This document shows, piece after piece, positions 20,162 through 28,134 of a stretch of DNA of 64,000 nt (position 1 is the stretch's first letter; the number at the start of each line of letters is the position of its first letter). Source of the DNA: Streptomyces sp. CB09001 (GTDB lineage: Bacteria; Actinomycetota; Actinomycetes; Streptomycetales; Streptomycetaceae); NCBI RefSeq assembly GCF_003369795.1, contig NZ_CP026730.1:992001-1056000 (forward strand), written 5' to 3'. Under the pieces are notes generated by a model that saw nothing but the letters and a program-made list of their open reading frames with translations, was not told the DNA's origin and did no database searches. A program made the position numbers and the translations under genes.

Positions 20162-21070
20162 GCTACCGCACCGTCCCGGATAGCAGTCGGCGCCACCGAC
20201 GCGGACACCGGCGGCGCGTCCTTCGGCACCGTCCAGGCCGCCCTCGGTGTCGTCGCCTTCTCCCTCACCTTCCCCGCCACCGTCTGGGGCCTGGAGGGCT
20301 TCGGACCCTGGTCCCTGATCGCCGTGCGCAGCATCCTGGCCGCCGTGGTCGCCGGGGTGTGCCTGCTGGTCCTGCGCGTGGCACCGCCCGAGCGGCGGCA
20401 CTGGTCCGGCCTCGCGGTGGTCGGCGCCGGCGTGGTGCTGGGCTTCCCGCTGCTGACCACGCTCGCCCTGCAGACCTCGACCACCGCGCACGCCGCCGTC
20501 GTGGTGGGCCTGCTGCCGCTGACCACCGCGCTGCTGTCCGCCCTGCGCGTCGGCACCCGCCCCTCGCGCACCTTCTGGATCGCGGCCCTGGCGGGCGCGG
20601 CGGCCGTGATCGCCTTCACGGTGCAGCAGAGCGGCGGCGCGCTGACCTCGGCCGACGCCTATCTCTTCGGGGCCCTGCTGGTGTGCGCCGCCGGCTACAC
20701 GGAGGGCGGCCGGCTGGCCCGGGTGATGCCGGGGTGGCAGGTCATCGGCTGGGCGCTGGTGCTGTGCCTGCCGCTGACGGTGCCGATGGCGGCGGTGGCC
20801 CTGTCCTTCGAGCCGGTGCACCTGACTGCGCACGCCGTGACCGGGCTGCTGTGGGTGGCGATCGGTTCGCAGTTCCTCGGCCTGGTCGTCTGGTACCGGG
20901 GCATGGCGGCGATCGGCATCCCGAAGGCCAGCCAGTTGCAGCTGGCCCAGCCGCTGCTCACACTGGTGTGGTCGGTACTTCTCCTGGGCGAGCACCTGCC
21001 GGTGGCCGCTCCGCTGACGGCCGCGGCCGTACTGGTGTGCATCGCGGTCACCCAGCGGGCCAGGGGTTAG
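20144..21070 (+). CDS. EamA/DMT-family metabolite exporter
   Basis: 308 residues with ten predicted membrane helices in two five-helix EamA repeats (AALGVVAFSLTFPATVWGLE ... AVIAFTVQQSG and AYLFGALLVCAAGYTEGGRL ... TAAAVLVCIAV). The second repeat ends with the characteristic PLLTLVWSVLLLGEHLPVAAPLTAAAVL. It should export a small metabolite, often an amino acid or related amine, across the inner membrane. Divergent from the MocR-type regulator with overlapping start codons; MocR-EamA pairs usually act on one compound. No ribosome site is present, in keeping with a leaderless message. Confidence 0.9.
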   Translation: MRAQSSATAPSRIAVGATDADTGGASFGTVQAALGVVAFSLTFPATVWGLEGFGPWSLIAVRSILAAVVAGVCLLVLRVAPPERRHWSGLAVVGAGVVLGFPLLTTLALQTSTTAHAAVVVGLLPLTTALLSALRVGTRPSRTFWIAALAGAAAVIAFTVQQSGGALTSADAYLFGALLVCAAGYTEGGRLARVMPGWQVIGWALVLCLPLTVPMAAVALSFEPVHLTAHAVTGLLWVAIGSQFLGLVVWYRGMAAIGIPKASQLQLAQPLLTLVWSVLLLGEHLPVAAPLTAAAVLVCIAVTQRARG

Positions 21071-21111
21071 CGCCTGTCCTCAGGCCGCACACAGGTGAGG
21101 AGGCCTCACGG

Positions 21112-21306
21112 ATGCACGCAACCAAGGGCGACCAGCTGGTCCAGCACGGCCGGGTGGTCGGTGAGCACGACAAGGTCGCGGAGATCGTCGAAGTCATGGG
21201 CGACAAGGGCACTCCCCCGTACCGGGTCAGGTTCGAGGACGGGCACGAGGCCGTGTGCTCGCCCGGCCCCGACTCGCAGATCCGGCACCGGGAGACCCGG
21301 TTGTAG
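21112..21306 (+). CDS. DUF1918 domain protein
   Basis: 64 residues. Small SH3-like beta-barrel: KGDQLVQHGRVVGEHDKVAEIVEVMGDKGTPPYRVRFEDGHEAVCSPGPDSQIRH, with the PPYRVRFEDGHE signature of DUF1918, found singly or fused to other domains in actinobacteria. GAGGAGG ten bases upstream supports the ATG at 21112. Function unknown; 41 bases after the exporter. Confidence 0.9.
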   Translation: MHATKGDQLVQHGRVVGEHDKVAEIVEVMGDKGTPPYRVRFEDGHEAVCSPGPDSQIRHRETRL

Positions 21307-21336
21307 CCCAGGGGCCGCACCCCGCGCGGGAGCGGT

Positions 21337-22581
21337 TCAGCGCGGGACGGCGGCCGGCTGCGTGTAGTGGTCGGCGGCCACCCGCGCCATCGCGCCGCCG
21401 CGGTCGTCGGCGACGTCCTTGGCCGAGAAGTAGACGTGCCCGCGGACCTCCGGGTACCGCGCGGCCAGCGTCAGGTGGCGGGAGAGTTCGGCCGGGTCCT
21501 GCCAGGCGGCGGGCTGCGCCGGGTCCCCGGACTTGTACAGCGCCTCGCCGATGTAGAGCTGGGTGCGGCTGCCCCGTGCGGCCTCGGCCCACCAGGGCAG
21601 CAGCTTCGCGTAGTCGGCGCCGTCCAGGCCGATGTTCCAGTACAGCTGCGGCACGACGTAGTCGATCCAGCCCTCGCGCACCCACTTGCGGGTGTCCGCG
21701 TACAGGTCGTCGTACGTCTGCACGCCCGCCCGGGTGTCCGAGCCGCGCTCGTCGGTGGCGGCGTTGCGCCACACGCCGAAGGGGCTGACGCCGAAGCGGG
21801 CGGCCGGCCGGACCTCCTCGACGCGCCGCGCGGTCTCGCGCACCAGCCGGTCGATGTTGTCCCGCCGCCAGTCGGCCTTCGTGGCGAAGCCGGTGCCGAA
21901 CGTGCCGAAGGTCCGGCCGTCGTCGAAGCTCTGGCCCGCCACCGGATACGGGTAGAAGTAGTCGTCGAAGTGGACCCCGTCCACCGCGTACTTCGCCACC
22001 GCGTCCATGATCGCGTCCTGGACGAAGGCCCGGACCTCGGGCAGCCCGGGGTTGTAGTAGAGCTGCCCGCCGTACGGCACCACCCACCCGGGGTTCTTCC
22101 GCGCGGGGTGCGAGGAGACGAGGCGGGCCGGGTCGTCGTGGGTGGCGACGCGGTACGGGTTGAACCAGGCGTGCAGGTGCAGGCCGCGGGCGTGGGCCTC
22201 CTTGACGGCCGTGCCCAGCGGGTCCCAGCCCGGGTCGCGCCCCTGGCTGCCGGACAGGTACTGCGACCACGGCTCGTGTGCCGAGGACCACAGCGCGTCG
22301 GCCGTCGGCCGCACCTGGAGGAACACCGTGTTGAGGCGGTGCCGGACCGCGTTGTCGAGGTGCTCGATCAGCTCCGCGCGCTGCTCGGCGGCGCGCAGCC
22401 CGGCGCGGGTGGGCCAGTCGCGGTTGGCCACGGTGGCCAGCCACATCCCCCGCATCCCGGCGGCGGCGCTGCGTGCGGACGCCGGCTTCGCCGGACCCGG
22501 GGTCGCTGCCGACGCCTCGGGCACGAGCGTGAACGCCGACAACGCCGCCACCGTGAAGGCACGGCGCGAGACACCGCCCAT
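21337..22581 (-). CDS. Secreted GHL10/DUF187-type glycoside hydrolase-like protein
   Basis: 414 residues with a Tat-like N-terminus (VSRRAFTVAALSAFTLVPEASA) and a TIM barrel of the DUF187 / GHL10 family. Family segments: MRGMWLATVANRDWP at the mature start, LNTVFLQVRPTADALW, GLHLHAWFNPYRVA, LYYNPGLPEVRAFV, VDGVHFDDYFYPYP with acidic candidate catalytic residues, RFGVSPFGVWRN, and IDYVVPQLYWNIG. Members hydrolyse cell-wall or exopolysaccharide sugars; the substrate here is not shown. Ends 30 bases from the convergent DUF1918 gene. Purine-rich GGAGGT before the ATG supports the start. Confidence 0.9.
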   Translation of the reverse strand: MGGVSRRAFTVAALSAFTLVPEASAATPGPAKPASARSAAAGMRGMWLATVANRDWPTRAGLRAAEQRAELIEHLDNAVRHRLNTVFLQVRPTADALWSSAHEPWSQYLSGSQGRDPGWDPLGTAVKEAHARGLHLHAWFNPYRVATHDDPARLVSSHPARKNPGWVVPYGGQLYYNPGLPEVRAFVQDAIMDAVAKYAVDGVHFDDYFYPYPVAGQSFDDGRTFGTFGTGFATKADWRRDNIDRLVRETARRVEEVRPAARFGVSPFGVWRNAATDERGSDTRAGVQTYDDLYADTRKWVREGWIDYVVPQLYWNIGLDGADYAKLLPWWAEAARGSRTQLYIGEALYKSGDPAQPAAWQDPAELSRHLTLAARYPEVRGHVYFSAKDVADDRGGAMARVAADHYTQPAAVPR

Positions 22582-22757
22582 GGGAAGACCTCCTGAACGC
22601 TGTGGATCCGTACGGTCACGGATCGTGTACGGGGCCTCAGCATGCCCGACCCGGGAGACGGAACCGTGACCATTCGGGGGTAACGTGCTCGATCGGAGCA
22701 GGCGACGGGGACCCCGGCATGCCTGCGGCCAGCCGTGGAGTCAGCGAAAGGGACGAT

Positions 22758-23630
22758 GTGACCGGCATCTCGGGAGATATCACACGCGTCGGCGTGGTCG
22801 GCTGCGGTCAGATGGGGGCGGGCATCGCCGAGGTGTGCGCCCGCTCGGGTCTGGAGGTGATGGTCGCCGAGACCACCGGCGAGGCTCTGGAGATCGGCCG
22901 TACCCGGCTGTACAACTCGCTGGCCAAGGCGGCCGAGCGCGGCAAGATGACCGAGGAGGAGCGGGACGCGACGCAGGCGCGGCTCAGCTTCACCACGGAC
23001 CTCGGCGAGTTCGCCGACCGTGATCTGGTGATCGAGGCCGTCGTCGAGAACGAGCAGGTCAAGACCGAGATCTTCCAGGTGCTCGATCAGGTCGTGACCC
23101 GGCCGGACGCGATCCTGGCCTCCAACACCTCCTCGATCCCGCTGGTGAAGCTGGCGGTCGCCACCTCGCGGCCGGACCACGTCATCGGCATCCACTTCTT
23201 CAACCCGGCCCCGGTGCAGCAGCTCGTCGAGCTGATCCCGGCGCTCACCACCTCCGAGGGCACGCTCAGCAGGGCCCAGCTGTTCACCGAGAAGGTGCTC
23301 GGCAAGCACGGGATCCGTGCCCAGGACCGCTCCGGCTTCGTGGTCAACGCGCTGCTGATCCCCTACCTGCTCTCCGCGATCCGGATGTTCGAGTCGGGCA
23401 TCGCCAGCCGCGAGGACATCGACAACGGCATGGAGATGGGCTGCGCCCACCCGATGGGCCCGCTGAAGCTGACCGACCTGATCGGCCTGGACACGGTCGC
23501 CTCGGTGGCGTACTCGATGTACGAGGAGTACAAGGAACCGCTGTACGCCGCTCCCCCGCTGCTCCAGCGCATGGTCGACGCGGGCCGCCTCGGCCGCAAG
23601 AGCGGCTCGGGCTTCTACGCCTACGGCTGA
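22758..23630 (+). CDS. 3-hydroxybutyryl-CoA / 3-hydroxyacyl-CoA dehydrogenase
   Basis: 290 residues; NAD(P)-dependent oxidation or reduction at the C3 of acyl-CoA, for butyrate or PHB-type metabolism or fatty-acid breakdown. NAD fold VGVVGCGQMGAGIAEVCARSG; catalytic His in HVIGIHFFNPAPVQQLVELIP; SNTSSIP and DRSGFVVNALLIPYLLSAIRMFESG typical of the short single-domain enzymes such as Hbd/PaaH; C-terminal AHPMGPLKLTDLIGLDTV. The GTG at 22758 has AAAGGGA ahead of it; nothing upstream is homologous-looking. A strong hairpin follows at 23688-23716. It stands alone, with no thiolase or hydratase next to it. Confidence 0.95.
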   Translation: MTGISGDITRVGVVGCGQMGAGIAEVCARSGLEVMVAETTGEALEIGRTRLYNSLAKAAERGKMTEEERDATQARLSFTTDLGEFADRDLVIEAVVENEQVKTEIFQVLDQVVTRPDAILASNTSSIPLVKLAVATSRPDHVIGIHFFNPAPVQQLVELIPALTTSEGTLSRAQLFTEKVLGKHGIRAQDRSGFVVNALLIPYLLSAIRMFESGIASREDIDNGMEMGCAHPMGPLKLTDLIGLDTVASVAYSMYEEYKEPLYAAPPLLQRMVDAGRLGRKSGSGFYAYG

Positions 23631-23687
23631 CTCGCACCATCAGTTCGACCGGGGCACGCCGGAGCCCCGCCCCCGTGCAGGACGAAG

Positions 23688-23716
23688 GGCCGTCGCCGGT
23701 GATCCCGGCGACGGCC
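23688..23716 (+). terminator. Rho-independent-like hairpin after the acyl-CoA dehydrogenase
   Basis: GGCCGTCGCCGG / CCGGCGACGGCC, a perfect 12-bp stem with a 5-nt loop (TGATC), 57 bases after the stop at 23630. No long T tract follows, as is common in Streptomyces. A weaker GGGGC/GCCCC hairpin precedes it at 23651-23668. Confidence 0.8.
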
Positions 23717-23768
23717 TTCAAGATCGTTACGAGCCTCAGGGGGTTCGGTGGGAGATCACGTCACTCCC

Positions 23769-23948
23769 TCACGCGGCAGGAGCGATGCGTATCCCTCCGG
23801 AGGCCGGGCCCGCCGCGTTCAGCATCGCCCCCGCCGTCCACGGCCCGCGCGCGTGGCGGGCGCCCTGCACGTACACCTCCACCGACTCCTCGCGCCGGTC
23901 CGGCAGCGTCAACGGCGTTGCCTCCGTGAACGCGAGCGGATCAACCGC
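23769..23948 (-). pseudogene. Open coding-like remnant downstream of the integrase fragment
   Basis: In the integrase reading frame, after its TAG at 23949-23951, the minus strand stays open for 59 codons and ends at TGA 23769-23771 with a protein-like tail (EVYVQGARHARGPWTAGAML). There is no start codon in frame and I recognise no family. It may be the 3' end of a second broken gene or chance in a GC-rich region. Confidence 0.35.
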
Positions 23949-24300
23949 CTACGGCTCCGGAGCCGCCGCCCGCGGTGCGGAACCGGTGCCGGCCTTTGGC
24001 CAGTTGTCGACGGCGGCGCGCCCGCGCATCCCGCGGTCCGGCATGAAGCGCGTGTAGATCTTCAGCGTGATGTCGGGCGAGGCGTGCCCCGTCCAGTGCG
24101 ACACGGAGATGACGTCCTCGCCCGCACCGAGCTGCCCGCTCACGCAGGTGTGCCGCCGGCGGTGGTGCACCATCTCCCGCGACGGCTCCCCGACCCGGCT
24201 GTTCCGGACCGAACTGCACACCACCCCCGCGCGCCGGGTCGAGCGTGGGCGTCTCGACCGTGCCCAGCGACTCCTCCTCGACGGGCACGGCATCACCTCC
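23949..24300 (-). pseudogene. Tyrosine recombinase (phage-type integrase) C-terminal remnant
   Basis: Minus strand. From 24173 to 23949 reads MVHHRRRHTCVSGQLGAGEDVISV and SHWTGHASPDITLKIYTRFMP, then DRGMRGRAAVDNWPK. This matches the catalytic end of tyrosine integrases: H-x-x-R with following H-T, the GH in xxWTGHASPDIT, and the nucleophilic Tyr in KIYTRFMP. Upstream residues (VPVEEESLGTVETPTLDP) resemble the preceding strand region only if the frame is shifted, and no full N-terminal or core-binding domain is present. It is a decayed fragment of a mobile-element integrase; no tRNA or attachment site is seen alongside. Confidence 0.7.
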
Positions 24301-24311
24301 GCCGTCGGCAC

Positions 24312-24452
24312 AGCAGCCTCGGCAGCTACGAGACCCCGCGCCGCGCCTTCGCCCGCCATCCGGCCACCACGCCCACCGGGTACCGCAGGCGCTTCACCAC
24401 CACGCACGGTCAGGTTCCGCAGCCAGGACGGCCCGGCACCGCCGCCGCGTGA
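24312..24452 (+). pseudogene. AraC/GlxA-type regulator C-terminal remnant
   Basis: Plus strand. LGSYETPRRAFARHPATTP followed by TGYRRRFTTT, then a stop at 24452, closely resembles the last helix-turn-helix of GlxA/AraC-family activators (F-G-S-Y-E-T-L-R-R-A-F ... G-V-S-P-x-x-Y-R-x-R-F). Nothing upstream continues the domain, so this is a broken 3' end, opposite in strand to the integrase remnant. It shows that 23.6-24.5 kb is a scar of rearrangement. Confidence 0.55.
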
Positions 24453-24472
24453 GTCCGGCCGGGCGAGGGCGG

Positions 24473-25027
24473 TCAGCGAGCCGGGATCGGGAAGAGCATG
24501 CAGCTGCTGGTGGCATGGGCCAGGAGCCGGTCGTCCGAGTCGCGGAGCTCCGCCTGGGCCAGGGCGGTGCGACGGCCGCTGTTGAGGACGGTGCCGATGG
24601 CACGCACCTTCCCGGTGTCGACGGTGATCGGACGCAGGAACTTCACGGTCAGGTCGATGGAGGTGTATCCCACGCCCTGCGGCAGCACGGACTGGACCGC
24701 GCAGCCGGCCGCCGAGTCGAGGAGCGTGGCGTAGACGCCGCCGTGGACGCTGCCGATCGGGTTGTAGTGCTCCTCGCCCGGCACCAGGACGAAGACCGCC
24801 CGGCCGTACTCGGCCTCCTCCAGGGTGAGGCCCAGGGTGGCGGCGACCGGCGGGGCGGGCAGGCGTCCGGCCAGCATCTCGCGGAGGAAGCCGAGACCGC
24901 TGTGGCGGGGGACGGCTTCGGCGCAGAGTGCGGGGTCCTCCCAGCCGAACACGCGCGACCTGTGGGGCACCGCGCCGGCCCGGACGGCCGCGTCGGCGCT
25001 CGGGGACTTCTTCGGTGTGTCGGACAC
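24473..25027 (-). CDS. PaaI-type hotdog-fold thioesterase
   Basis: 184 residues, single hotdog domain of the PaaI/YdiI group that hydrolyses acyl- or aryl-CoA thioesters in the cytoplasm. Hallmark: HYNPIGSVHGGVYATLLDSAAGCAVQSVLP, where HGG and the Asp of LLDSA form the active site, followed by YTSIDLTVKFLRPITVDTG and GRRTALAQAELRDSDDRLLAHATSSCM. An N-terminal ~45-residue extension (SRVFGWEDPALCAEAVPRHSGLGFLREMLAGRLPAPP) is usual in actinobacterial members. It lies between the decayed region and the HxlR gene, same strand as HxlR; physiological acyl substrate unknown. Confidence 0.92.
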   Translation of the reverse strand: MSDTPKKSPSADAAVRAGAVPHRSRVFGWEDPALCAEAVPRHSGLGFLREMLAGRLPAPPVAATLGLTLEEAEYGRAVFVLVPGEEHYNPIGSVHGGVYATLLDSAAGCAVQSVLPQGVGYTSIDLTVKFLRPITVDTGKVRAIGTVLNSGRRTALAQAELRDSDDRLLAHATSSCMLFPIPAR

Positions 25028-25121
25028 GCGTCGGCTCCTCGGAGATGTGTCGTGGGCGCGGGCCCGCGGGACGGTGAGGCGGTGTGGCGGCGGGGGTGGC
25101 GGAGGTGGTCACGCCGCGAGG

Positions 25122-25613
25122 TCAGGGGCTGTCCGGGCCGACACGGATGAGGCCCGGGCCCGCCTCGACGAAGGTCTCCTCGATCGGCACGTCGTGACCG
25201 TCGGCGCAGCAAGGCACCGCCCGCACCGGAGCGCCGCAGTTCTTGTGCCGCACGACCACGGGGGGCCCTTGCTCGTCGGCGGCCCAGGCGTCGCCCCACT
25301 GCCGCAGCGCCACGATGACGGGCAGGAAGTCCCGACCCTTCTCCGTCAGTTGGTAGGCGAACCGGGTCCGACTGCCGGGCTCCTGGTAGGGGACGCGCTC
25401 CAGGATGCCGACGGCCGTCAGGTCCTTCAGGCGCGCCGCGAGGGCGGGTTCGCCGACGCCCACCCGCCTGGCGAAGTCGTCGAACCGACGGGTGCCGAAG
25501 AACGCCTCGCGCATGACCAGCACGGCCGTCCTGTTGCCGACGATCTCCAGCGTCCTGGCGACGGAGCAGTTGGCCACGGACCAGGCGTCCCGGTCCTCCA
25601 GCAGATCCTTCAT
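25122..25613 (-). CDS. HxlR-family transcriptional regulator
   Basis: 163 residues from the ATG at 25613, which has GGTGGAGAG ahead; an upstream in-frame ATG (25646) gives 174 residues. HxlR winged helix: CSVARTLEIVGNRTAVLVMREAFFGTRRFDDFARRVGVGEPALAARLKDLTAVGILERVPYQEPGSRTRFAYQLTEKGRDFLPVIVALRQWGDAW. The leading Cys of CSVARTLEIVG is the redox- or electrophile-sensing position known for the HypR/YodB subgroup, and the C-terminal half adds C-P-C-C-A-D-G-type cysteines (NCGAPVRAVPCCADGHDV). Divergent from an SDR and a RclA-like reductase across an imperfect dyad, it is likely to control both. Confidence 0.9.
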   Translation of the reverse strand: MKDLLEDRDAWSVANCSVARTLEIVGNRTAVLVMREAFFGTRRFDDFARRVGVGEPALAARLKDLTAVGILERVPYQEPGSRTRFAYQLTEKGRDFLPVIVALRQWGDAWAADEQGPPVVVRHKNCGAPVRAVPCCADGHDVPIEETFVEAGPGLIRVGPDSP

Positions 25614-25646
25614 CTCTCCACCTTCCACCTGGCTTGCGTTGGGCAT

Positions 25647-25693
25647 AGTCAGCCTATACCGTCAGAGCTAACTTCTGTAGACGTAAGTCAGCC
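25647..25693. promoter_or_regulatory. HxlR/SDR divergent operator region
   Basis: GCTAACTT-N10-AAGTCAGC (25667-25692) is an inverted repeat with one mismatch; AGTCAGCC also occurs as a direct copy (25647-25654 and 25686-25693). Lies between the divergent HxlR and SDR genes. HxlR dimers bind such spaced dyads. Confidence 0.6.
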
Positions 25694-25761
25694 AAGACAT
25701 GCACGCGCGTCGCCTCTCGACGGCCGCGCACCGCACGTCGCACACCAAATGGGGAGTCATG

Positions 25762-26460
25762 ATGGACATCAGCACCGCAACCGTCCTGGTCACCGGGGCC
25801 AACCGCGGACTCGGCAGGGCACTGACCCAGGAACTGGTCGCGCGAGGCGCCACGGTGTACGGGGCGGCCCGGCGGCCGGACCGGATCGACCTGCCCGGCG
25901 TGAAGGCGATACGGCTCGACGTCACCGACCCCGCCTCGGTCGCCGCGGCCGCCGAGGAGGCCCGCGACGTCACCGTACTGATCAACAACGCGGGCAGCTC
26001 CACGGGCGCCGACCTGCTGACCGGTGACTTGGACGCCGTCCGTCTGGAGATGGAGACCCACTACCTGGGCACCCTCAGGACGATCCGGGCCTTCGCCCCC
26101 GTGATCGAGTCCCGGGGCGGAGGCGCGATCCTCAACATCCTCTCCGTGCTGTCGTGGATCAGCTTTCCCAGTGTCGGCGCCTACGCGGCCGCCAAGTCCG
26201 CACAGTGGAGTCTGACCAACACGCTGCGCCAGCAGCTCGCGCCCCGGGACATCACCGTGTCCGGGCTCCACGTCGGCTACATGGACACCGACATGGCCGG
26301 CCACGTCGAGGGGCCCAAGAACGCCCCGGCGGACGTCGCCCGTGCGGCCGTCGACGGCATCGCCTCCGGGGCCGCCGAGATCCTCGTCGACGACCTCAGC
26401 CGAAAGGTCCGGGCCGACCTCGCCGGCGGCGTCGCCGCCCTGTACCCGCAGCACGGCTGA
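25762..26460 (+). CDS. Short-chain dehydrogenase/reductase
   Basis: 232 residues, classical SDR: cofactor motif VLVTGANRGLGRAL, the DVTDP acidic turn, NNAG in VLINNAGSSTG, catalytic Ser in LNILSVLSWISF, and the Tyr-Lys pair in VGAYAAAKSAQW. The Arg of GAARRPDR after beta-2 suggests NADPH. Short spacer between GGGGAG and the second ATG favours the start at 25762 (two ATGs are adjacent). Divergent from HxlR and 209 bases upstream of the RclA-like reductase, all probably one redox or electrophile-stress unit. Substrate unknown. Confidence 0.92.
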   Translation: MDISTATVLVTGANRGLGRALTQELVARGATVYGAARRPDRIDLPGVKAIRLDVTDPASVAAAAEEARDVTVLINNAGSSTGADLLTGDLDAVRLEMETHYLGTLRTIRAFAPVIESRGGGAILNILSVLSWISFPSVGAYAAAKSAQWSLTNTLRQQLAPRDITVSGLHVGYMDTDMAGHVEGPKNAPADVARAAVDGIASGAAEILVDDLSRKVRADLAGGVAALYPQHG

Positions 26461-26669
26461 GACAGCATCGTCGCCCCGCCCGCAGGCTCCGCGCGAGGTC
26501 GCGGATCCGACGCCTCCATGTCGGACGTGGTCGCGCACGCGAGTGGGCTGCGCCTCCCCGACGGCGCTGTCGGTCGACATCACGGCGCATGCCGCATACG
26601 AGTGGGACGACGCCCATGCGGTCGTCGAGCACAGCAGGGAACAGCAAGGAAGAACCGGGAAGGGTGTCC

Positions 26670-28049
26670 ATGCGTGTCATGCAGGTGGAGCTGGCGGTCG
26701 TCGGTTTCGGCAAGGGAGGCAAGACGCTGGTCGGGGCGCTGGCGAAGGCGGGCAGGCGTGTGGCCCTGATCGAGCAGTCCGATGAGATGTACGGCGGGAC
26801 GTGCATCAACATCGCCTGCGTGCCGACCAAGGCGCTGGTGTACCAGTCGGAACATCCGGACGAACGGGTGGACCGGGCGGCCTGGTTCGAGGAGGCCGCC
26901 CGGAAGAAGACGGCTCTGGTCGAGGCGATGCGGGCCAAGAACTTCGAGCTCTTCGACTCGCCGGAGACCTCGACCGTGATCACCGGCCGGGCGCGCTTCA
27001 CCGGCCCGCACACGCTCATGGTCACCGCGGGCGGCGACGAGCTGGAGATCCGCGCCGAGACGATCGTGATCAACACCGGCTCCACCCCGGTCGTGCCGCC
27101 GATGCCTGGCCTGGCCGGGAATCCACGGGTCGTCACCAGCACGGGGATGCTGGCGGCGACCGAGCGGCCGAAGGAGTTGGTGGTGCTCGGCGGCGGTTAC
27201 GTCGGCGTGGAGTTCGCCTCGATGCAGGCCGCGTTCGGCACCCGGGTGACGCTGATCCAGCGGGGCGGGCAACTGCTGCCCGCCGAGGACCCCGACATCG
27301 CCGCCGCGATGGAGGCGCTGCTGACCGACGCGGGCGTCCGGGTGCTCACCGGCGCCACCGTCGAGCGGGTCGACGACGCGGACGCGGGCCGTGCGTCCGT
27401 CACCTACCGCACCCGATCGGGTGAGACCGCGACTGCACACGGCGACGTCGTGCTGGCTGCTCTCGGTCGGCGCCCGGTGACCAAGGGGCTCGGCCTGGCC
27501 GAGGCCGGTATCAGGGTCGGCTCCCGGGGCGAGGTGATCGTCGACCGTCACCTGCGCACGAGTCTGCCGCACGTCTTCGCGATCGGCGACGTCAACGGCG
27601 GTCCGCAGTTCACCTACATCTCGCTCGACGACTACCGGATCGTGCTCGACCAGCTCACCGGATCCGGCACCCGCTCCGTGGACGACCGCCGCCACGTGCC
27701 GCACGTCGTCTTCACCACCCCGCCGCTGGCGCGGGTCGGCATGACCGAGGCCGAGGCACGGGCCACCGGCCGGCCCCTCAGGACCGCGGTGCGCGAGGTG
27801 GCGGACATGGCGACGGTGCCGCGGGCGAAGATCGTGGGCGACCCGCGCGGCGTGATGAAGGCGATCGTCGACGCCGGGACGGACGAGGTGCTCGGCGTGA
27901 CCGTGCTCGCCCACGACGCGCACGAGACGGTCAACACCCTTGCGGTCGCCCTCCGGCTGGGAGCCACCGCGAGCCTGCTGCGCGACGGAATTTACACCCA
28001 CCCGTCGATGACCGAGGCGTTCAACGACCTCTTCGCCCACCTCGCCTGA
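26670..28049 (+). CDS. RclA/mercuric-reductase-like FAD disulfide oxidoreductase
   Basis: 459 residues, class I pyridine nucleotide-disulfide oxidoreductase. FAD fold VVGFGKGGKTLVGALAKAGRRVALIE; redox disulfide GGTCINIACVPTKALVYQS (C-I-N-I-A-C); NAD(P)H fold ELVVLGGGYVGVEFASMQAAFG; FAD-binding ATGD-like region HVFAIGDVNGG; and the C-terminal HETVN with PSMTEAFNDLFAH that supplies the dimer-interface His. This shape is that of RclA, a hypothiocyanous-acid and copper-stress reductase, and also of mercuric reductases; no N-terminal heavy-metal domain is present. GGGAAGGG five bases before the ATG at 26670 supports the start. Stress-type function is inference from neighbours. Confidence 0.9.
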   Translation: MRVMQVELAVVGFGKGGKTLVGALAKAGRRVALIEQSDEMYGGTCINIACVPTKALVYQSEHPDERVDRAAWFEEAARKKTALVEAMRAKNFELFDSPETSTVITGRARFTGPHTLMVTAGGDELEIRAETIVINTGSTPVVPPMPGLAGNPRVVTSTGMLAATERPKELVVLGGGYVGVEFASMQAAFGTRVTLIQRGGQLLPAEDPDIAAAMEALLTDAGVRVLTGATVERVDDADAGRASVTYRTRSGETATAHGDVVLAALGRRPVTKGLGLAEAGIRVGSRGEVIVDRHLRTSLPHVFAIGDVNGGPQFTYISLDDYRIVLDQLTGSGTRSVDDRRHVPHVVFTTPPLARVGMTEAEARATGRPLRTAVREVADMATVPRAKIVGDPRGVMKAIVDAGTDEVLGVTVLAHDAHETVNTLAVALRLGATASLLRDGIYTHPSMTEAFNDLFAHLA

Positions 28050-28058
28050 GCCGCCGGT

Positions 28059-28081
28059 CCGGACCTGAGCGACCGGTCCGG
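28059..28081 (+). terminator. Hairpin between the RclA-like and NUDIX genes (convergent)
   Basis: CCGGACC / GGTCCGG, 7-bp stem with a 9-nt loop. A second hairpin GCTGAC-GTGAT-GTCAGC (28123-28139) overlaps the NUDIX stop. Both could end converging transcripts. Confidence 0.5.
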
Positions 28082-28134
28082 GCCGGGCACCCCGGCACGC
28101 ACCGGCCGCGTGCGACGGGCCGGCTGACGTGATG

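Noticed and set aside
24067..24585. Plus-strand frames across the integrase remnant read as proteins
   Set aside because: Only the short AraC/GlxA-like tail ending at 24452 is family-like; the rest is Arg/Pro/Ala noise.
26670..28049. Mercuric reductase as part of a mer operon
   Set aside because: No merR, merT or merB neighbours, no heavy-metal-associated domain and no C-terminal vicinal Cys pair.
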